The position numbers and the translations under genes were made by a program. Below the pieces are notes generated by a model. The model was given only the letters and a program-made list of their open reading frames with translations. It was not told the origin of the DNA and made no database searches. Positions 57,283 through 64,000 of a stretch of 64,000 bases of DNA are shown one piece after another. The DNA is from Sipunculus nudus (Eukaryota; Annelida; Sipuncula; Golfingiida; Sipunculidae), in assembly GCA_026874595.1 (NCBI GenBank), contig CM049314.1:28037729-28101728 (forward strand), given 5' to 3'. Positions within the stretch are counted from its first letter, which is position 1. Each line of letters starts with the position of its first letter.

Positions 57283-58311
57283 CAATTTCAAATGTTGCAG
57301 TAACTGGGAAATGATCAGATGTGTCATCATGTAAAACCTCAAAAGATTTAAGTTTATTTAAATTCTCGGAACTGTCTACAGTATAATAAATTAGTGATGT
57401 CCCTTTGGATTAGATATATGTAAAGTTTCCATCTGTATCTGATGCAATATTTAAGGTATGAACAATTTATACACAATTCTTTAAGTGAGTGCCCAAATTT
57501 ATTAATAACTTTATCTTTAGTTTTTCTTGGAGAAATAAAATCTCCCACATATTAATTTATTGATAAAAGTTTTTAAGTTGTCACTTCTAAATAGCCTTTT
57601 AGATTTCCTAGCATTTAAATCTCCATTATTATCAAGTCTAGCTCTCCATGTGTTTCTAACAGTTCTGTTGTTAAGATCATTTCAAGTCTTTTAATCCCAT
57701 ATGTTGTGCCCAATTTATAATTATATAACAGAATACTCAGGTGCGATGTATGCAGAAAAAAACAATATTTTATACAAAGCCCTTATTCTTCACCATTTAA
57801 GATAATAATAAATATATCAGTAAACTTTGTCATGACAGGCATAATATATTGTGTTAACTTTTGTTTTATATTCACAATAACTCCTTCCTTTAAATCTGTA
57901 CGAATACTAGAGTATCTTTGGTAACCCAAGATATCACCAATAAATTGTTTGTCTGATATAGCCCAATTTATAATTATATATAACAGAATACTCAGGTGCG
58001 ATGTATGCAGAAAAAAAACAATATTTTATACAAAGCCCTTATTCTTCACAATTTAAGATAATAATAAATATATCAGTAAACTTTGTCATGACAGGCATAA
58101 TATATTGTGTTAACTTTTGTTTTATATTCACAATAACTCCTTCCTTTAAATCTGTACGAATACTAGAGTATCTTTGGTAACCCAAGATATCACCAATAAA
58201 TTGTTTGTCTGATATAGCCCATGTTTCAGTTATGACAATCATATCATATTGTGAAATTGTATGTCTGAAATTAAAATCATCTTCAGCTGTATTTAAACCT
58301 TGAATAATCAT
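57283..58311 (-). pseudogene. LINE endonuclease fragment with internal duplication
   Basis: The minus frame 58039-58311 reads MIIQGLNTAEDDFNF...YDMIVITETWAISDKQFIG..LGYQRYSS..GVIVNIKQKL. This is the N-terminal part of an AP-like endonuclease of CR1/L2-group LINEs, including the ITETW motif. Further pieces are ..DNNGDLNARKSKRLFRSDN (about 57590-57640), a KDKVINKFGHSLKELC piece (57354-57548) and DDTSDHFPVTATFEIEF with the catalytic SDH (57283-57330). A 253-bp segment in the middle is tandemly duplicated. No RT follows within range. It could derive from the same family as the LINE at 10238-12430, which lacks its endonuclease. Confidence 0.7.
57709..58214. repeat. Near-identical 253-bp tandem duplication
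   Basis: Copy one (57709-57961) and copy two (57962-58214, extending slightly) differ essentially by one extra TA in an AT run, one base in a poly-A, and one substitution in CTTCAC(C/A)ATTTAAG. The duplicated segment lies inside the LINE endonuclease remnant. Confidence 0.9.
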
Positions 58312-58857
58312 AAAATCATTTCAGTGTCAAATTTTGTCCTTTTATAGCTATATTGTTTCCCTTCAACTTACCTTTATTATCAAAATGGTTAGTAGAACAA
58401 GGGTGACTCAGATATCGACTGAGATGTAAACAGAATGAAATACCACTGTTATAAAGTAAGAACGATTAAAATGAAATTTGTTTTATTTTATGTAGTCTAT
58501 AATATGTATTAACATATTTTACATCATATTTTTATATATGTTAAGGTTTCTTATAACCGATAGCGTCAATTAGGCTTAATTCTGGTTTTTGAGAAATAAT
58601 TATGATTATAATTATAATTAAAGATCTTAATATTATCAGAGGCGTAATTTCCTTTTGCACTCTCGCAGTGGGTGAGGGAGGGTGTCCCTCTTCCTCAATG
58701 CAAGAATATCGATGATTTTCTTTAAAAAATTCAGAAATTTAGAAGGAATGTTGGTATAAAATAACGGAATAATCTCGCTTCAGAAACAAAGAACAAATAA
58801 AAGTGTCGAACCTCGAAATACTTAGGGGGCAAATGTCTCCTGAGAAGCAGACATGGG

Positions 58858-59006
58858 TCGAATACAGAAGAAATGTTTTCGAATACGAATACAGCAGGGT
58901 ACACGAATACGAATACGAATACAAATACTCCAAAACAAAAATGTATCCGAATACGAATGCGAATCCATATACAAATGTATTCATGAATATCAATATGAAT
59001 ACAAAA
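58858..59006 (+). repeat. (GAATAC)n degenerate hexamer cluster 1
   Basis: Multiple GAATAC/GAATAT units (CGAATACGAATACG). Overlapping short frames encode EYEY or IRIR runs and are artefacts. Confidence 0.8.
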
Positions 59007-59649
59007 TATTCATGCAAGTGTTTGAGGAGATTTGATGCGGTTTTCCAGTAGCTGAAATCTGTGCAGCAGAATACATGCATTAAGCTTTATGCGATCCATT
59101 GGTACAATCTTGCAGGTCAAAATGATCATGAATCACTGACATCTTGGCAGGTGATGCCATACTGATTACTGTTCTACAATATCCCTGATAGACAGCAGAT
59201 CACAGTGTGCATTAGAAACTGAAAATTGTATCTGACTCATGTCAGAGAATATATAAGGGTAGTCAGGTAAAGACATGTTGATTAGCTCACATGAACTGCT
59301 TAGACTTAATTAATTAATAGTACAGACAGCCAGAGTTAGTCACAGTACAAGCCTGAACTGCTTGTATTGCTAACGCATGAATTCCTCAGTTTGGCTTAGA
59401 CGTTAGGGTGAACAGTAACCAAATTTGAAGCTTCAGTAAGAAGTTCAGCAAGCAATGTCTTGTACATACACATGACAGAATATACACATTAATATTAATT
59501 TAATATCAATAAAGTAAAAAATGTAAAAATGTGTAAATAAGATTGTTAGTGTGCATGTTTTAGGAGGTTCATAATCAATCACTATTGAAATAATTGCCAA
59601 TTTTTCCAAATGGATAAAGGACAAGAGGCAAACATCATTAATGTCTACT

Positions 59650-59815
59650 GCATGTATTCATGTAAAGTATTCATGAATGTGAATACTTCTGCAATATATT
59701 TGAATATGAATACTAATACTTTTGAACTTTTTACAAATGTATTCGAATACGAATACGAATACTGAAAATACCTGTATTCGAATGCAACATACGAATACGA
59801 ACACTGATATACGAA
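59650..59815 (-). repeat. (GAATAC)n degenerate hexamer cluster 2
   Basis: A second cluster with GTATTCGAATACG (TTCGAA palindrome) and ATTCATG.A units, about 800 bp from the first. Much of it is in the complementary GTATTC sense. 59816-60773 and the space between clusters are unassigned. Confidence 0.75.
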
Positions 59816-60773
59816 CTTCTTATATCCGCCGCTAGTTATTTTACAATGAAACTTACAGTCAAGGTTTGAATTTTCCATGAAATTTCCATGAATTATTTAA
59901 TTTGTGCCCTAATATCTCGGTTTCACAATGCAACGAAATGAGTTATTCATACTGTATCATTAGACATAGTTTTAAATTTATTCATGAAAAATTACATATT
60001 GTCACACTTTTTTCGTAAATAACTCGCACTTTACAAATTGAAATTAGCGTCTACTTTTGTGATAAAATAACATTTTATTTTAACAACATGGTGATTTAAA
60101 TGTATGTGTGGAGATTTTATGGTGTGTCACCTTTGGTCAGAAATGATTACTGCTCAACATTCCGATCCTTCACAGTTTTTGTCCACTTAAAAACTGTAGT
60201 TGGTATACTCATTACAAGGAACAAAAATGGTTGGTAATTGTGATTACACCCTATCCTTTGTAACACTCTTTGGCATATTTTACTCCTGTATTTGATATTA
60301 TCAGATATTATTCTGATATAATATATATAAGATATGTAACTGTGGTTATCATATACCACTCTTTATCATAATGTGATATATATTAGCTAGATGACTTCAC
60401 ATTTTAATGTTTTGTTTAATCAAAAGTTTTCCTTTAAATCAATTCTGCTTTGTACATAAGCAAATATGTAGTTATATGAGTTGTTAAATAGTATACATAA
60501 TTCATTATATTTAAGAGTGTGGATATTCCAATCATGTGATTCTGGTAACCCCTCACCGGTTTGTATTATTTATTTTAATAGTACGTTTTATAAATAGCCT
60601 AGGAACATGCATAAAATTTACTCAAATGTAGTCAGTTATACTATCTGGCAATGTTTGTTTCAACTGTAATGAGATATGCGAAACAAAACATAATGGCATA
60701 TTGATTCAGTCGAACTTTTGTAACATCTTTCTAGGGACTGGCCAATGTGCCTTGAGGAAGTATATTAGCCATT

Positions 60774-61694
60774 GTTTGTGAAAATAGGACCAATATTACA
60801 AAGTTATGAGGGAAATAAGATTTTGACTGGTTTTGATCACCTTGCCCTTGACTATTAACGTCTATAAAATACACATACAGTGTCCAGAAATCGTTCCGAT
60901 ATATGATACGTGTAAGTAAAAAGTGAATCTGGCAAAACTATGGCCTGTAGAATGCTATATGTCAAGTACAAAAACCAACAAGCAGCCGAAATTGAGAACT
61001 ACTGACAAACAGACAGACATACTGACAACGTGACACTTCAGAGACAACAGGTGACTAGACCAGATTATGGAGATGACCCAGAGAAAGAAAATGAACTATA
61101 GCTTGTGAAAATAGGACCAATAATGACAGTGTTATGAGGAAAATAAGATTCTTGTGTGTTTTGATCACCTTGGACTTTGGCCTATTTAAATAATTTACAT
61201 ATGACTTCTAGAGAACATTCGTATATAAGACGCATGAACCAGCCAGCAGGCGTTATTGAGGATAGCTGACAAACAGATAGACATACTGACAAAGTGACCC
61301 AAAGCAGAAGGCAGTTGACTGGACAATTTTATGTAGAATACGAAAAGGAAGCAAAGGAATAATGGTTTGTGAAAATAGGACCAAGATTGACAAGTTATGA
61401 GGAAAATCACATTTTGATGTGTTTAAGTGACTTTGCCTTTGACATTTGACCTATTTGGATAATATACATAGGACTTTCAGAAATCATCCTTGTATACATA
61501 ATGTGAAAGTTAAAAATTGATTTTTGTTGAACTTTTGGCTGTAGATTACTAATAGTAAGATGCAAGAACCCGCACGCAAGCAAAATTGAGGACACTTGAC
61601 AGACAGACAGGCATACTGACAAAGTGACACAATATTGAGACAAATCGACTTATCCAGGTTATGGAGAAGACCCAGGAGAACAAAATGCTCTATA
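60774..61694 (+). repeat. Three tandem units of ~263-330 bp
   Basis: Units begin at 60774, 61102 and 61365 with TTGTGAAAATAGGACCAA. They share GTTATGAGG, TTTTGAT(C)AC, CTTTG..CCTATTT, AGGACTTTC-like text and a GACAAACAGA(C/T)AGACATACTGACAA tail, then GTGAC. A more diverged relative lies near 62160-62310. Confidence 0.85.
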
Positions 61695-62430
61695 GTTTAT
61701 GTAGGCAAGTTTATACCTTTGGAGATTTGGATTAACAATGATATGTTGCAGTGTTTCGCGTCCAGCGCCCCCTAGTGGCCATGTTGATAAAAATGAAAAA
61801 AATATGTTCGAGCAACAAGTGTAGGACTTATGGTATGTCTGTTTCAAAATGTTTCCTGCAAAACTGTGATCCCCTACTCAGGATTAATTAAATCTCGAAA
61901 AATCTCGTTTGACGAGATATCGTACGGGATATTTCAAGACTTGTGATAAAATCTTGTAAAACTAAATAAACGTTACCTAAGGCAAAAAAGACTAGACCAC
62001 TCTAGCTGAAAAACTGACAAAGTAAGAAAACTTAGACTTTTTCCCCTAATTGCGTAACCATGGTTAGAGCAGAAAGGAAACACACCAGAAGGAAACACTT
62101 GGAAAAACAAAGAAAATGAGCTATTTTTGAAGTAGATACTACAAAGGGTGACACAGATATGAAGAAAAAGCCGTTTTGACGACCTTTGCCGTTGACCTAT
62201 ATTGACCAAAAACAATGAGCTTCCAGGGCTTTTAGTTTTCCATCATCCCTGTTAGTTTAAAAGCGATTGCTGCAAAATTGTGGCATGTAGGGTCGTGACA
62301 AACAAACACAAATACACACACCCATAAACAAACAAACACACAGACATATGCAATTGACCATCAAGCTTGCCAAAATCCAAGATTCTGGCAAGCGAATATC
62401 GCATATATTTCTTACAAAATACCATAACAC
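61695..62430. other. Unassigned DNA with repeat remnant
   Basis: Contains a diverged fourth unit of the preceding array (62160-62310) and AAACAAACACA runs. No gene seen. Confidence 0.4.
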
Positions 62431-62749
62431 ATGATCCAGGAGGGTAAAACTACAAATATGTTTTTGCGTGGCGTCCACCCATGCTTCTTAAAATCACTCT
62501 TATTTCAAGAATGGATTTCGGAGTGCATTTTTTTTCCGTCCATACTGTATAAGGATAATAGCTGTATAAGGACTTGGAGCAAACTAACATTTCGCTCATG
62601 CACATATCTAATGCGAGGTTTGATGTATCGGCCCGATTATTTTCGTGTACACAATTCTTGGACAGCTTTATCTGGTGTAAAACTGGTTGTGCCATCAATA
62701 CCTGCTTCATTTTTCGTCTGTCCGAGGAACCGTTTCGGGTGAAAATCAC
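62431..62749. other. Unexplained segment open on both strands
   Basis: About 100 codons are open on the plus strand (62431-62742) and on the minus strand (62450-62749), with balanced base composition. Neither frame shows a domain I recognise. It may be a repeat or an isolated exon. Confidence 0.25.
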
Positions 62750-62811
62750 ATCGCAGGAACGGTTTTATGTACTGATATATGTACTGATATGAACACGAAA
62801 CCGTCTACATA

Positions 62812-62813
<2 letters not shown>

Positions 62814-62848
<35 letters not shown>

Positions 62849-62990
62849 TTATATAATGAAATAACCCTGTTTATCTGAGGTATAAGTGTAGGTAAAGAGT
62901 AAGAGTGACGCCTGACCACCTGACGAATAACGCTTCTAAAGCTATTGTGTTAGTCACATAAAAGGCGTCACTCATTCTCTTTACCTACAC

Positions 62991-63034
<44 letters not shown>

Positions 63035-63064
63035 TACACTTTATATATATATATATATATATAT
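62814..63064. repeat. AT tracts flanking a 28-bp-stem hairpin
   Basis: AT tracts lie at 62814-62849, 62994-63033 and 63042-63064. Between the first two, the arms 62885-62912 (AGTGTAGGTAAAGAG...) and 62964-62991 pair at 26 of 28 positions with a 51-base loop. Confidence 0.85.
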
Positions 63065-64000
63065 AAACAATGGAATTAAAAGAATTAACCCATAGGCCAT
63101 AACGCTGCAACAGACACCCAAAGGCACTAATAGATGTACATCTAAGTAAATATATGCGTTGTCCTAAGGAGAGTAGGAGAAAGGAGGTAGATCGTATGTA
63201 GCTTTATGGCATAAACCACTGTTTAAAATTTCAAGGCAATGGCACGAACGTTTTTTTCAGATTGTACTGGCGATAGGAAAACTAACATTGCTGCCATGCA
63301 ATGGGGTTTTGCACATATGGCAGGTGTGCAATTCTTACATAAATACTAAAATATTCTCCAATAAAAATGTAAAATCCAAATCAATACCCTTAATTGTTAA
63401 GCAATACCCTTAATTGTTCTTCAGACAAGGCACATGAACAGAGTTTTGGTGTCCAATATTATTTTTTCCAACGGGTATGAAATAAGATAATACTAATCTT
63501 CTTCTACTGACCAATAATTTTATATGACTCGACAGCAACGCTGGAACCAATTAAAAGATGAAAATGAAAAGAAAATCTTAGATCCCTGTCAAGTAGATAT
63601 AAAGGATTCCTGAAGGATGTCAAACTTGATAGCACACATGCCCTATATTGTTCCTGTATCACATCAATCTTAAGAACAATCACTTGAACGATTAACTAGA
63701 AAAGGAACCACATATAGATCATGTTGAAATGTTGATGGGTCTCAGTTTGAAAAGCTCACGTACTTTGGTGGAGGCACATCATTGTTTAATGTATGTGCTA
63801 GAGAAAATGTGATATAGCCCCTCACAGCTAAATTAAATTTTGGCAGGTTTAATTTTGTCAGCACATGGACCAAATTTCAGCTGCAAATTCAAATAAACTA
63901 GAACGTTTTTGGTTGCAGGGCAAAAATATAACCCCCCCCCCCTTATTGGCCATTCCAAAACATGAGGCGAATAAGCACTATCTCAACACAATGATTTTAT
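63065..64000. other. Unassigned DNA
   Basis: No gene supported. A short direct repeat CAATACCCTTAATTGTT occurs twice near 63383-63418, and a C-run lies at about 63932. Confidence 0.4.

Noticed and set aside
63383-63418. CAATACCCTTAATTGTT repeated twice
   Set aside because: A 17-bp local slippage duplication, too small to interpret.
1-64000. CRISPR arrays, bacterial operons, ribosomal RNA genes
   Set aside because: No regularly spaced short direct repeats with unique spacers, no ribosome-binding-site gene clusters and no rRNA core sequences were seen; the DNA is eukaryotic.

Overview
The window is nuclear DNA from an invertebrate animal. The evidence is long non-coding stretches, more than a dozen (AT)n microsatellites, a tRNA-derived SINE, a CR1/L2-type LINE, Ty3/Gypsy and tyrosine-recombinase retroelements, MITEs, and a leucine-rich-repeat/Ig-like receptor gene. 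The mix of repeats (TGACCTTGACCTTTGACC arrays, GGTGGCGCCACC monomers, GACA/GACGGACG tails) is what I associate with molluscs. That placement is recollection, not proof.

Host genes are sparse. The only intact one is a single-exon type I membrane protein at 166-1734 (+): signal peptide, six LRRs, LRR C-cap, one Ig-like domain, one membrane segment and a tyrosine-bearing tail. A broken partial copy of its membrane and tail region lies at 8496-8824, about 7 kb downstream. A second candidate is one C-type-lectin-like exon at 53960-54183 (-).

Layout: 1-9 kb holds the receptor gene, a pogo/Tigger-like transposase relic, microsatellites and the partial receptor copy. 9-13 kb holds a small palindromic element, a SINE and a 5'-truncated LINE lying tail to tail. 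13-15.2 kb is a composite repeat split by a probable solo LTR. 16.5-20.5 kb (-) is a decayed Ty3/Gypsy element whose pol order is protease, integrase, reverse transcriptase. It carries a SCAN-like gag and abuts a 715-bp MITE at 20511-21225. 21.7-35.5 kb is mostly unassigned AT-rich DNA. 35.5-40.7 kb holds more composite repeats. 40.7-44.7 kb (+) is a decayed DIRS-order (Ngaro-like) retrotransposon bounded by 52-bp direct repeats. 48.9-53.7 kb is a second large block of the composite repeat, including a 1.2-kb module shared with 36.8-38 kb. 56-64 kb holds a 741-bp TIR element, a LINE endonuclease fragment with an internal 253-bp tandem duplication, hexamer clusters, ~330-bp tandem units and a hairpin between AT tracts.

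The most unusual material is the composite repeat. It alternates two ~145-bp monomers, each opening with a nuclear-receptor-type motif (six perfect TGACCTTTGACCT copies in the window). Other structural observations are the copia-like domain order of the Gypsy element, the direct repeats bounding the YR element, and the solo LTR with a matching TCAT duplication. All calls were made by eye. Family names rest on motif recognition, without database search.
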